Below, piece after piece: positions 1 to 8,032 of a stretch of 18,893 nt of DNA; positions within the stretch are counted from its first letter, which is position 1; every line of letters starts with the position of its first letter. Position numbers and translations under genes: made by a program. The notes under the pieces were generated by a model. That model was not told the DNA's origin. It did no database searches and saw nothing but the letters and a program-made list of their open reading frames with translations. This stretch comes from an uncultured Dialister sp. (GTDB lineage Bacteria > Bacillota > Negativicutes > Veillonellales > Dialisteraceae): the NCBI GenBank assembly GCA_900543455.1, contig UQRR01000039.1, positions 1 to 18,893 of the forward strand, in the 5' to 3' direction.

Positions 1-30
1 TTTGGTTCGGAATAGTGTAGTGCTGGCGGT

Positions 31-1308
31 CTATCTATTGTTTTCGGTTGCTTGCTTCTTTACCGTACATGAGCATTTCCTGATGTACTCCATCACATAG
101 TACATCGCTTTCTCTGCGGCAGCATAGCGGACACTCTTCCGGGAGCCCAGGAAATGTTCTTCATATACCTCTGTACCATATGCGCCGGAGACGGCGAGGA
201 AGACGGTGCCGGAAGGCTCGCCGCGTTCCCCCTTTCCGGGACCCGCGTATCCTGTCGTCGAGACTGCAATATCTGATGCATACAGACGGCGGCTGCCCTC
301 TGCCATCTCTTTTGCCGTTTCTCCGCTGACTGCCGTATAGCGGGAAAGTGTCTCCGAAGAGACCCCCAGCACATTTTCTTTGGCCTCATTCCAGTATGTG
401 ACCGCACTTCCTTTGAAATAAGCAGAGCTGCCCGGAAGATCCGTCATCAGCTTTCCGATGAGACCGCCAGTGCAGGACTCGGCAGCGCTTATGGAAAGAT
501 GCGTCTTCTCCAGAAGAGCCACGAGATCTTCCCGCACATGCTGCTCGATGTGATAGTTAGCTACGGGGAGCCGCTTCCTGAGCTCTGTCACTAGCGGCGA
601 CATCAGCGCATAGGCCGCCTCTGCCGTTTCCGCTTTCGCCGTCACACGAAGGGCGATATACCCCGGTCGTGCAAGAAGGGCGATGGTGGGATTTTCCTGC
701 GCCAGGATGAGGTCCATGATGGTCTCTTCGATCTCCGCCTCCGTCCTGCCGGGGATCGGCAGGACCATGGAGCGGATCGTCCCCATCTCTCCCAACCGTT
801 TTTTAAGTGAGGGGAGCATGTGTTTTTCTGCCATCCACTTCATCTCAAAAGGAGGTCCGGGAAGATGTACCAGAAGTTTCCCGTGATGCGAAAGGAGAGA
901 GCCGCTGGCAGAGCCGGCTTCATTCCTGAGGAGCTCCGCGCCTTCAGCAAACCACGCTTGGCGCGATAAAGAGGGCAGATAGGGTCGTCCCTTTTCTTTG
1001 TAGTACGCAGCAAGACGCACTGCCTCTTCCGGAAAGAGAACATAGGGAAGCCCCAGTACCTCGGCTCCGATCTTTTTCGTGATGTCTCCCTGCGTCGAAC
1101 CAAGGCCGCCCGAGGTGATGACAAGATCTGCTCGGGAGAGTGCCGTAGCAAAGGCCGCTCTCATCCGCTCCGTATTATCCCCCACCGTCGTCATAAAGGC
1201 GACAGTGAATCCATGTTCATTCATGAGCTCCGCCAGATAACGGCTGTTTTCGTTATCGATCTCCCCTAGCAGGAGCTCGGTGCCAGTGGTAATGATTTCA
1301 GTGATCAT
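31..1308 (-). CDS. cinA: CinA-family protein (competence/damage-inducible protein; nicotinamide-nucleotide amidase)
   Basis: Two-domain CinA of normal length (425 aa). The N-terminal half (about 1-170) is a molybdopterin-binding/MoaB-like domain with TGTELLLGEI at 8-17 and SGGLGST..D at 66-75. The C-terminal half (about 262-410) is the PncC-type amidase domain with AESCTGG at 276-282, LPGSSAYF at 291-298 and GYAGPG at 353-358. In the family the C-terminal domain deamidates nicotinamide mononucleotide in pyridine-nucleotide salvage, and the N-terminal domain has ADP-ribose pyrophosphatase activity in some members. The start is supported by AAGGAG 7 bases before ATG. It lies downstream of rimO; in many Firmicutes pgsA sits between rimO and cinA, but here only a repeat-bearing gap does. 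recA often follows cinA but would be outside the window. Confidence 0.95.
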   Translation of the reverse strand: MITEIITTGTELLLGEIDNENSRYLAELMNEHGFTVAFMTTVGDNTERMRAAFATALSRADLVITSGGLGSTQGDITKKIGAEVLGLPYVLFPEEAVRLAAYYKEKGRPYLPSLSRQAWFAEGAELLRNEAGSASGSLLSHHGKLLVHLPGPPFEMKWMAEKHMLPSLKKRLGEMGTIRSMVLPIPGRTEAEIEETIMDLILAQENPTIALLARPGYIALRVTAKAETAEAAYALMSPLVTELRKRLPVANYHIEQHVREDLVALLEKTHLSISAAESCTGGLIGKLMTDLPGSSAYFKGSAVTYWNEAKENVLGVSSETLSRYTAVSGETAKEMAEGSRRLYASDIAVSTTGYAGPGKGERGEPSGTVFLAVSGAYGTEVYEEHFLGSRKSVRYAAAEKAMYYVMEYIRKCSCTVKKQATENNR

Positions 1309-1412
1309 GCATATTCTCCTTGATGGGCTGTAGGAAGAAAAGGGATCAGGGTAAAAGTGACCGGCGGCTGGTGGCTTGCATGCTGCTTTCGGGCATCGCC
1401 CTGCCTAACTAT

Positions 1413-1429
1413 TGGCGGCGAAGCCGCCA
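1413..1429. repeat. Perfect short hairpin between rimO and cinA
   Basis: TGGCGGC, GAA, GCCGCCA: a 7-bp perfect stem with a 3-base loop. No T-run follows on either strand, so it is not a convincing terminator. It lies beside the GGTTCAA heptamer array and near a GTTAG/GGGC-rich patch (1391-1410) that resembles the GC-rich module of the composite repeats elsewhere in the window. Confidence 0.6.
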
Positions 1430-1430
1430 C

Positions 1431-1465
1431 GAGAGCCTTGAACCCATACACCTGAACCTTGAACC
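1431..1465 (-). repeat. Heptamer tandem array, GGTTCAA type
   Basis: Read on the minus strand, five phased 7-base units follow the rimO stop after two bases: GGTTCAA, GGTTCAG, GTGTATG, GGTTCAA, GGCTCTC. Three of the five match GGTTCAR. The array sits directly 3' of rimO. It shares the GGTTCAG word with the 9-base array at 6541-6576. Confidence 0.75.
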
Positions 1466-1467
1466 GT

Positions 1468-2808
1468 TTATTCCTTCACTTCTGCGATCAGATCATACGC
1501 ATATCCGTCGATGATATGGACATTCACGAAATCGCCGGGTTTCAGATCTCTCGGGTTGTCGATATACACATTCCCATCGACTTCGGGTGCCTGATAGGAC
1601 GTACGGCCCTTGGCCTGTCTATGTCCCTCGCCATCCTCGATGATTTCCTCGACGAGGACTTCCGCGTCGGTATCAATGAGGCGTTCATTGTTTTCTTCCG
1701 AAATTCCGGCCTGGATCGCCATCAGCTGATGGTAACGGTCTTCCTTCACCTCTTCATCGATCTGATCTGTCATGCGTGCCGCAGGCGTACCATCCTGCGG
1801 GGAGAATGTAAAGGCCCCCATATCGTCGAATTTGATCTCCCGAATGAAGTCACAGAGCTCCTGAAAATCAGCCTCTGTCTCTCCCGGGAATCCGACCATG
1901 AGCGTCGTGCGGATGGTCATGCGCGGTCTGGCAGCGCGGAGCTTCCGAAGAAGAGCATAGATGCTCTCCGAGGAATCGCGGCGGTGCATACGAGTGAGCA
2001 CGGCATTGCTGATATGCTGCAGCGGGATATCCACGTACTTGCAGATCTTATCTTCGTGCAGGATGACGTCCAGAAGTTCATCATCAAAGTAGGTCGGATA
2101 GAGATAGAAAAGACGGATCCACTTCACACCCTCGATCTTGACGAGCTCACGAAGGAGGCTTGCGAGATTCGTCCCGAGGTCGCGTCCGTAGCAGGAAAGA
2201 TCCTGCGCAATGAGGTTGAATTCACGCACCCCTTCAGCCGCCAGACGTCTCACTTCATGGACGATGGAAGAGATCGGGCGGCTTCTCATCGGCCCGCGTA
2301 CATAGGGGATGTAGCAGAACGTGCAGCCATTGCTGCAGCCTTCAGCGATCTTCACATAGGCGGTATATTTCGGCGTCAGCGAGGCACGCGGGATCAGCTC
2401 TTCATTCGCGCAGGGAATGGTGCCGAATTTAAACACCTTTTCTCCGCCATTGGCATAGGATTCATTCACGGCATCCAAAATATCCTGCCAGGAGTCTGTA
2501 CCGATGAAAATATCGACTTCCGGGATCTCCTTCGCAAGCGCTTCCTTGTACTGCTGTGAGAGGCAGCCGGCAGCCACAAGACGTTCACAGACACCTGTTT
2601 TCTTGTATTCCGCGGTTTCCAGAATGGTCTGGATCGACTCTTCCTTAGCCGGATCGATGAATGTGCAGGTATTGATAATGATGACATGAGCTTCTGCCAG
2701 ATCTTCGGTCAGTTCATAGCCGGCCTTCTCCATGATGCCCACCATCATTTCCGTATCGACCAGGTTCTTCGAGCAGCCCAGGCTGATAAATCCTAATTTC
2801 TTCGTCAC
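1468..2808 (-). CDS. rimO: Ribosomal protein uS12 methylthiotransferase RimO (radical SAM)
   Basis: Radical-SAM methylthiotransferase that adds a methylthio group to an aspartate of ribosomal protein S12. The N-terminal UPF0004 domain carries Cys12, Cys48 and Cys82, the usual ligands of the second cluster. The radical-SAM CxxxCxxC is at 158-165 (GCSNGCTFC), and the C-terminal TRAM-like region begins near 375. ISLGCSKNLVDTE (8-20) is diagnostic of RimO rather than MiaB. I choose the GTG start at 2808 (446 aa), not the ATG 12 codons upstream: GGAGG lies 9 bases before GTG, the family begins just before this point, and GTGA overlaps the TGA of the solute-binding-protein gene, suggesting translational coupling. 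Confidence 0.95.
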   Translation of the reverse strand: MTKKLGFISLGCSKNLVDTEMMVGIMEKAGYELTEDLAEAHVIIINTCTFIDPAKEESIQTILETAEYKKTGVCERLVAAGCLSQQYKEALAKEIPEVDIFIGTDSWQDILDAVNESYANGGEKVFKFGTIPCANEELIPRASLTPKYTAYVKIAEGCSNGCTFCYIPYVRGPMRSRPISSIVHEVRRLAAEGVREFNLIAQDLSCYGRDLGTNLASLLRELVKIEGVKWIRLFYLYPTYFDDELLDVILHEDKICKYVDIPLQHISNAVLTRMHRRDSSESIYALLRKLRAARPRMTIRTTLMVGFPGETEADFQELCDFIREIKFDDMGAFTFSPQDGTPAARMTDQIDEEVKEDRYHQLMAIQAGISEENNERLIDTDAEVLVEEIIEDGEGHRQAKGRTSYQAPEVDGNVYIDNPRDLKPGDFVNVHIIDGYAYDLIAEVKE

Positions 2809-3845
2809 TTCTTTGTTCCTCCAAATCGTACTTTTTCTCCCCATAGATTCAGCAGATCCTTTCTGCCTTCATCCAGATATCTTTTTTCTAATTCCCAAAA
2901 AACGAGTTCATTGCCGGCCGCATCGGGCTCCGCCGCATCATCATTCACATAGATGAAGTAGTTCCCGTTCTTTTCCATGATGCTTTTATATTTCGCCGAG
3001 TCCAGAAGCCAGTCTATCAGGCGCTCGCCCCGCTCAGGATGTGCGCTTTCTGCCAGAAGCCCTGTCCCATAAAGGTACCAGGGAGCGCCATCCTCCGGAT
3101 AAATGATCATGACAGGCATTTTCTCCCGCTTCGTGCGAAGGACTTCATTCAGCCCGGAGATCCCGATGTCGCACTTTCCCATCGCCGCCATACGGGACGG
3201 CGTAGAGAGATACTTCCCATATTGTACAAGATGCTGCTGTGCCTTGCCCAAGAGTTCCATCGCATAGTCCGGCCCGAAGTGCTCAATGAGACACATCAGG
3301 AGATCCTTCGACATGTCGGCTGCGATGAAGTCCGTCATCGAAAGCTGTGCCTCTTCCCTCGTGAAGACCTCTGCCCACGTATAGGAAAATGGCTTCTGCT
3401 TCTTAAGAAAATCCGGATTCACCGCAAACACGATGGGATCCACCCAAAGACCTGTCCAATACGCCTCTTCATCCTTGAAAAGATTCAGCGCCGTATCTGT
3501 ACGCGAGGATGAATAGGCTGCGAGCTCTCCGTTCTCTTTCATCCGCATCAGGATATCCTGACTGGTGATCACCACATCCGCTGCCTTTTCCTCAGCGGAG
3601 GTCTTCTTTAATAGATCTGCGCCAGATACATAGGAGATCTCCACAGCAAGCCCCTGTTCTTTATAAAAAGCGTCTTTCACCGGATCCAGCACATCCGGTG
3701 AAAGATCCGTCAGCACGACGACTTTGCTCACAGGATGCTGTTCCTGGCGCCGCTCTGCTTCCAGATTCTTCGCATAGCGGAGAATCCCCCAAAAAGCACC
3801 GCCTGCCAGCAGGAGAAACAGTAAGACGGAGCATAGACGTTTCAA
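2805..3845 (-). CDS. Extracellular solute-binding protein (family 1 / iron-type), orphan
   Basis: A 346-aa protein with a hydrophobic N-terminus (about 4-23) that looks like a signal peptide or signal anchor; no lipobox cysteine is evident at its end. The mature part (KVVVLTDLSPDVLDPVKDAFYKEQGL at 41-66, then DVVITSQ at 90-96 and GKCDIGISGLNEV further on) follows the pattern of periplasmic type-II binding proteins of the ferric-iron/spermidine/2-aminoethylphosphonate group. The ligand cannot be told. No permease or ATPase gene is adjacent; it sits between ftsK and rimO. The start is TTG at 3845, supported by a 9-base Shine-Dalgarno match (GAGGTGATC). The end overlaps the rimO GTG start by 4 bases. 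Confident as a binding-protein fold, unsure of role. Confidence 0.8.
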   Translation of the reverse strand: MKRLCSVLLFLLLAGGAFWGILRYAKNLEAERRQEQHPVSKVVVLTDLSPDVLDPVKDAFYKEQGLAVEISYVSGADLLKKTSAEEKAADVVITSQDILMRMKENGELAAYSSSRTDTALNLFKDEEAYWTGLWVDPIVFAVNPDFLKKQKPFSYTWAEVFTREEAQLSMTDFIAADMSKDLLMCLIEHFGPDYAMELLGKAQQHLVQYGKYLSTPSRMAAMGKCDIGISGLNEVLRTKREKMPVMIIYPEDGAPWYLYGTGLLAESAHPERGERLIDWLLDSAKYKSIMEKNGNYFIYVNDDAAEPDAAGNELVFWELEKRYLDEGRKDLLNLWGEKVRFGGTKK

Positions 3846-3972
3846 GATGGATCACCTCATTTCGATACAGGCTCTATCAGAGAAGCGGAGAAAACGTGCA
3901 GCTGGTCCCCCATCCGCAGTCACAAGTATGGCGCTCTTTTCAGAAAACGCCATGCAGGTGAAGTACCGATTT
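3846..3972. other. Gap between ftsK and the solute-binding protein gene
   Basis: A 127-base gap. The only structure I see is ATGGCG...CGCCAT at 3934-3955 or thereabouts, an inverted repeat of 6 bp with no following T-run. I found no promoter with both -35 and -10 matches, so the downstream genes may be transcribed from upstream. Confidence 0.4.
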
Positions 3973-6462
3973 CTAGTCCGGCGGCTCCTCCTTCTTCCCG
4001 CCTGCAAGAATATCAGAAAGCTGCTCCTTATCGACAAGAATGTCTCTTGGCTTTGCCCCTTCCGCAGGGCCTACGATACCGAGGCGCTCCATGGTATCCA
4101 TAAGACGGCCGGCCCGGGTATACCCGATGCGGAATCGGCGCTGGAGAGCGGAGACAGAAGCACGCTTCGTATCGAGCACCCATTCCGAAGCCTCCAGCAT
4201 GAGATCATCCTGCTCTTCGACCATTTCGTCCTCTTTCTCTGTTTTTTCCGGGATAGAAAGATCGATCGGCTCATAGACGACATGGCTTTCCTGACGGATG
4301 CATTCCGCCCTGACATAGTTCACCACATCCTCGACCTCTTCGTCCGAGATGAATGCCCCCTGGATACGGACAGTACTGAGCGCTCCCGCCTGCTTGAAGA
4401 GCATATCACCCTTGCCGAGCAGCGATTCTGCACCGCCCTCATCCAGAATGATGCGAGAATTAAGACCCGACTCGACCATGAATGCGATACGGCTCGGAAT
4501 GTTGGATTTGATAACGCCGGTGATGACATCGGCTGACGGTCTCTGTGTCGCAAGGATCAGATGGATGCCTGCGGCACGCGCCTTCTGCGTCAGACGCTGG
4601 ATCAGGACCTCGACTTCTTTGGCCGCGACGTTCATGAGGTCGGCAAATTCATCGACGATCAGTAAAATATAGGGCATCTTTTTGTCAGGATACAGCTTAT
4701 TATACCCTTCGATATTTCGCACCTTCGCCCCGGCAAAGAGCTGGTAACGGGCCTCCATTTCACGGACAGCCCAATTCAATGTGCCCTGCGCCTTCTTCAT
4801 ATCCGTCACGACTTCCGTGCGCAGATGCGGGATGCCATTATAGACAGACAGCTCGACCACCTTGGGGTCGATGAGCATGAGCTTCACTTCATCCGGGCGG
4901 CTATGATAAATGATGCTCGTGATGATGGAATTGATGCACACGCTCTTGCCGCTGCCGGTCGAGCCTGCGATCAGAAGATGCGGCGCTTTCGCCAGATCGG
5001 TCACGACCGTCTTCCCGGTGATGTCCTTTCCCAAGGCCACAAGGATGTGGCCCTTGCCATGCTGAAAGGCATCGCTGGCAAGCACATCATGAAGCGGCAC
5101 AGAAGCCGCCTTCGTATTCGGGATCTCGATGCCGACCGCAGATTTTCCGGGGATCGGGGCTTCGATGCGGATATGTGTCGCCTCAAGCGCCATGGCGAGC
5201 TCATTCGAAAGTCCTTCGATCTTGCTCACACGGACACCCATTTCCGGCTTGAGCTCGAAACGCGTCACCGTCGGCCCCACGCTGTAGTGAACGACCTTCG
5301 CCCGGACTCCGAAGCTGGCAAGCGTCGACTCGATGAGTGCTGCCTTCTGTCCTGCATCGGCCTCTCCCTGTCCCGCACCCGTTCCCGCATGAAGAAGCGA
5401 GAGCGGAGGAAACTGATACACCGGCCCCGTTTCCGCAGCTGGTGCGGGATGAGCCGGGTCTGCTGAGACGGGCGCTGGCGGTATCGGATGAATGTCCTCC
5501 TCCGGCTTCTCTTCCCCAGCCAGCTCTTCAGCTGGTTCTTCCAGCGGTTCTTCTGGCACTTCCTCCTCCGCTTCCGGCAGCGGAGGTATCGGCGGCTCTT
5601 CCATGTCCTTGACCGGCTCCTCTGGCGTCCACGGCTCTTCCTGTGCTTCTTTATCTGCTTCTGGGACAGGTTCTTCTATAGGCTCTTCTAAGGAAATCGG
5701 TGGCTCTTCTGCATCCGGCATCTGCGCAGGGACCGCCATATCTTCTGCCGGCAGTTCCTCATCCGGCGATTCTGCCGCATTTTCTTCATTCTTCTTGTAA
5801 ATGAACTCCGTCGGCTTATCATCAAGTACTTCCAGCCGGGCAGCACTTCTCGCAGCATCCAGCGCCGCTTTCTTTTCCCTGAGCCGTGTGGCTGCGGCCT
5901 CGATCTTCTCACCTGTTTTCTTTCCGAGCACCTGCGCCTTCGAGCCCACCTTCTGCGCGCCACGCGAAAGCGACCAGTGCGTCAGCATAAGCACATCGAT
6001 CACGATGGCCCCGAGGAGCACCAGCGTCGTCCCCCAGTATCCCATCGCGTCATGGAAAAAGACGCAGAATCCCGCCCCTACGATCCCGCCATAGGTGAGG
6101 ATCGACTGGATATCCATTTCTCTTCCAAAAGGAACCAGAAAATGATGCACCGCCATGAAGAGGAGCAGCACCAGCAGGATGACCAGCGCAACGCGCCTGT
6201 CCCAGGAAATTCCTTTCGATGTCACGGCATAGCGCCCCCCGAAAAACATCATCAAAAGGGCGCAGAAAGGCGCGCCGAATCCGAAGAGGAAATGGCTGCC
6301 TTTATTCGTAATATCTCCGAAAAATCCGGTACTGTCGCTAAAAAGACTAAAGAGAATGAAAAGACCGAAAAGAAAGAGGATCACACCTGTGATCTCATAG
6401 CTCTTCTCCTCGCTCTTCTGCACTCTCGTCGTCCGTCTCCGGCTTGCTGTCTTCTTTTTCAT
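3973..6462 (-). CDS. ftsK: DNA translocase FtsK/SpoIIIE
   Basis: Membrane-anchored hexameric ATPase that pumps chromosomal DNA through the closing septum and promotes dimer resolution. About 160 N-terminal residues hold four to five membrane segments (about 22-43, 58-76, 89-108, 122-138, 143-160). A linker at about 229-345 is very rich in Glu and Pro with repeated EEP/EEPP words. The motor domain follows, with Walker A GSTGSGKS (500-507), Walker B ILLIVDEFADL (599-609) and LATQRPSADVITG (637-649). The winged-helix gamma domain at about 752-810 (ASVSALQRRFRIGYTRAGRLMD) is the module that reads polar KOPS/SRS sequences. Length is typical. The nearest ribosome binding site, AAAGGAG, is about 16 bases before ATG, longer than usual, and no in-frame start lies between. 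The composite repeat lies directly upstream. Confidence 0.97.
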   Translation of the reverse strand: MKKKTASRRRTTRVQKSEEKSYEITGVILFLFGLFILFSLFSDSTGFFGDITNKGSHFLFGFGAPFCALLMMFFGGRYAVTSKGISWDRRVALVILLVLLLFMAVHHFLVPFGREMDIQSILTYGGIVGAGFCVFFHDAMGYWGTTLVLLGAIVIDVLMLTHWSLSRGAQKVGSKAQVLGKKTGEKIEAAATRLREKKAALDAARSAARLEVLDDKPTEFIYKKNEENAAESPDEELPAEDMAVPAQMPDAEEPPISLEEPIEEPVPEADKEAQEEPWTPEEPVKDMEEPPIPPLPEAEEEVPEEPLEEPAEELAGEEKPEEDIHPIPPAPVSADPAHPAPAAETGPVYQFPPLSLLHAGTGAGQGEADAGQKAALIESTLASFGVRAKVVHYSVGPTVTRFELKPEMGVRVSKIEGLSNELAMALEATHIRIEAPIPGKSAVGIEIPNTKAASVPLHDVLASDAFQHGKGHILVALGKDITGKTVVTDLAKAPHLLIAGSTGSGKSVCINSIITSIIYHSRPDEVKLMLIDPKVVELSVYNGIPHLRTEVVTDMKKAQGTLNWAVREMEARYQLFAGAKVRNIEGYNKLYPDKKMPYILLIVDEFADLMNVAAKEVEVLIQRLTQKARAAGIHLILATQRPSADVITGVIKSNIPSRIAFMVESGLNSRIILDEGGAESLLGKGDMLFKQAGALSTVRIQGAFISDEEVEDVVNYVRAECIRQESHVVYEPIDLSIPEKTEKEDEMVEEQDDLMLEASEWVLDTKRASVSALQRRFRIGYTRAGRLMDTMERLGIVGPAEGAKPRDILVDKEQLSDILAGGKKEEPPD

Positions 6463-6540
6463 GGATAAATGGTTATATCTCCTTTATTAGGTTCATGGTT
6501 AGCCCGTGGGGCGTGCTGCCCTTTGCTTGCATGTGAAAGA

Positions 6541-6576
6541 GGTTCAGCGGGTTCTGTAGGTTCAGAGGGTTCAGCG
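6541..6576 (+). repeat. Nonamer tandem array, GGTTCAGCG type
   Basis: Four units with an exact 9-base period: GGTTCAGCG, GGTTCTGTA, GGTTCAGAG, GGTTCAGCG, followed by a G-run. It lies inside the composite repeat upstream of ftsK and shares the GGTTCAG word with the heptamer array after rimO. Confidence 0.8.
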
Positions 6577-6587
6577 GGGGTGGTATT

Positions 6588-6646
6588 TAGTCACCAGTCA
6601 CTTTAGATTTCTAATCCCTAATCACTAGTCACTAGTCTACCAGTCA
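6588..6646 (-). repeat. Heptamer tandem array, GTGACTA type, at the rarA stop
   Basis: Plus-strand phased units: TAGTCAC, CAGTCAC, TTTAGAT, TTCTAAT, CCCTAAT, CACTAGT, CACTAGT, then CTACCAG and TCAC. On the coding strand this reads as GTGACTA/GGGATTA-like units. The TGA stop of rarA (6644-6646) lies inside the first GTGACTGG-like unit. Confidence 0.8.
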
Positions 6647-7954
6647 CTTACTTCCCTTTCTTCTCGCCCACCAGGCGCGCACCATGTCGCCTTCCTGCCC
6701 GAGCGGGCGGGGCTTGTAGTACTGGTGTCCTACGAGCTCATCGGGAAGGTACTGCTGCTCTACCCATCCGCCGAAATCGTGAGGATATTTATATCCGATG
6801 CCAAGCCCCATCTTCTTCGCTCCGCTGTAGTGCGAGTCCATGAGGTGCGCGGGGATGGACCAGTCCTTCCTTGTCTTTTCCTCCCCTTCAGCGGCAAAAA
6901 TGCCGGAACAGGCACTATTGCTCTTCGGCGCCAGACAAATATAGAGCACGGCTTCCGCAAGGATGATCTGCGACTCAGGAAAACCGACCATTTCTGCCGC
7001 CTGCGCCGCTGATACCGCCACCTGCAGCGCTCGCGGATCTGCCAGACCTACATCCTCCGCCGCACAGATCATGATGCGCCTTGAAATGAAGGACGTCTTC
7101 TCTCCTCCGTCGATCATACGCGCCAGATAGTGCAACGCTGCATCAGGATCGCTCCCCCGCATGCTCTTGATGAAAGCGGAAACAATATTGTAATGGTAGT
7201 CCCCCTGCTTATCATAGCTGGAGATCTGAACACCTGCCACCTCGCCGATCTCCTTCTCTGTCAGAGAGCCTCCATCCATCAGCATGGATGTCGACTGCTC
7301 CAAGAGATTCAGCGCGACGCGCGTATCTCCCGAGGCGTAGGCGGCAATGAGAGCAAGCGCCTCCGGTTTTGCCGTATAGCGATGAATCGCCAGCCCATAC
7401 TTTTCATCATCGAGCGCACGATGAAGCACCGAGACGATCGCTTCATCAGTGAGCCGCTTCAGATGGATCAGCCGCAGACGGGAGAGCAGCGGCCCGTTGA
7501 TCTCAAAATAGGGATTCTCCGTCGTCGCGCCGATGAGGATGAATGTCCCATCCTCCACATAGGGCAGAAGCACATCCTGCTGTCCCTTATTGAAACGGTG
7601 GATTTCATCGATGAAAACGATCGTCCGCCGCTGGTAGTACGAGAGCTCTTCTTTCGCTTTGGAAACAACATCCCGGATCTCTTTGATCCCGCTCGAGGTC
7701 GCATTCACCTTGATGAAGCAGCTCTTTGTCATTTCCGCAATGACCGATGCGATCGTCGTCTTCCCGCATCCCGGCGGGCCAAAAAGAAGGAGTGATGGGA
7801 TCGTATCCCGCTCTATCATGCGATAAAGGAAAGACTGCCGTCCAACGGCAGCATCCTGTCCGACGATGTCTTCAAGCCGCCTGGGGCGCATGCGATCCGC
7901 CAAGGGGGCATACCGCTTCCCCGCCTCCGGGGACATGTCGAATAAAGAGTCCAT
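6644..7954 (-). CDS. rarA: Replication-associated recombination protein A (AAA+ clamp-loader-like ATPase)
   Basis: RarA/MgsA/WRNIP1-family ATPase acting at stalled replication forks. The N-terminal AAA+ domain has Walker A GPPGCGKT at 59-66, Walker B VFIDEIHRFN at 113-122, sensor 1 GATTEN at 142-147 and the SRL arginine-finger region at 158-160. A lid and the tetramerization domain with ISRRIMICAAEDVGLADP follow, and the C-terminus has the family motif GYKYPHDFGGWVEQQYLPD. I prefer ATG at 7954 (436 aa) over GTG three codons upstream, because the GATGTGAT Shine-Dalgarno-like stretch is correctly spaced for it. The stop codon lies within a heptamer repeat unit, so the gene runs straight into the array. 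Confidence 0.95.
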   Translation of the reverse strand: MDSLFDMSPEAGKRYAPLADRMRPRRLEDIVGQDAAVGRQSFLYRMIERDTIPSLLLFGPPGCGKTTIASVIAEMTKSCFIKVNATSSGIKEIRDVVSKAKEELSYYQRRTIVFIDEIHRFNKGQQDVLLPYVEDGTFILIGATTENPYFEINGPLLSRLRLIHLKRLTDEAIVSVLHRALDDEKYGLAIHRYTAKPEALALIAAYASGDTRVALNLLEQSTSMLMDGGSLTEKEIGEVAGVQISSYDKQGDYHYNIVSAFIKSMRGSDPDAALHYLARMIDGGEKTSFISRRIMICAAEDVGLADPRALQVAVSAAQAAEMVGFPESQIILAEAVLYICLAPKSNSACSGIFAAEGEEKTRKDWSIPAHLMDSHYSGAKKMGLGIGYKYPHDFGGWVEQQYLPDELVGHQYYKPRPLGQEGDMVRAWWARRKGSK

Positions 7955-7994
7955 GTGTATCACATCTTTCAGAATTGAGAGCAGTGAAGCCGCG

Positions 7995-8032
7995 AAAAGC
8001 AGTCACTGCGACCGGTCATCCGTCACTGCTTT
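7995..8032 (-). terminator. Possible terminator at the end of the glycosyltransferase gene
   Basis: On the minus strand AAAGCAGT pairs with ACTGCTTT across a GC-rich loop, and the run continues as TTTTCGCG. The stem overlaps the last codons of the glycosyltransferase gene (stop at 8023-8025). The U-run is short, so it may be weak. The loop holds GTGAC and GTCAC words like those in the heptamer arrays. Confidence 0.4.

Larger units (their letters stand above)
6497..6646. repeat. Composite intergenic repeat, copy between rarA and ftsK
   Basis: Read on the plus strand the modules are: GGTTAGCCCGTGGGGC at 6497-6512; TGAAAGA at 6534-6540; a 9-base array at 6541-6576; GGGGGTGGT at 6576-6584; a GTGACTA-type heptamer array in reverse orientation at 6588-6646. 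The order matches the copies at 12373-12553 and 14586-14826, except that GGTTCAG nonamers replace the GAGAAAT-type heptamers. It fills almost the whole gap between the rarA stop and the ftsK start. Confidence 0.65.

Noticed and set aside
1413..1429. Rho-independent terminator after rimO
   Set aside because: Perfect stem but no T-run on either strand.
1459..2559. Long plus-strand open frame (366 codons) opposite rimO
   Set aside because: It is antisense to a complete, well-conserved rimO and its translation shows no recognisable family; high-G+C antisense frames of this kind are common.
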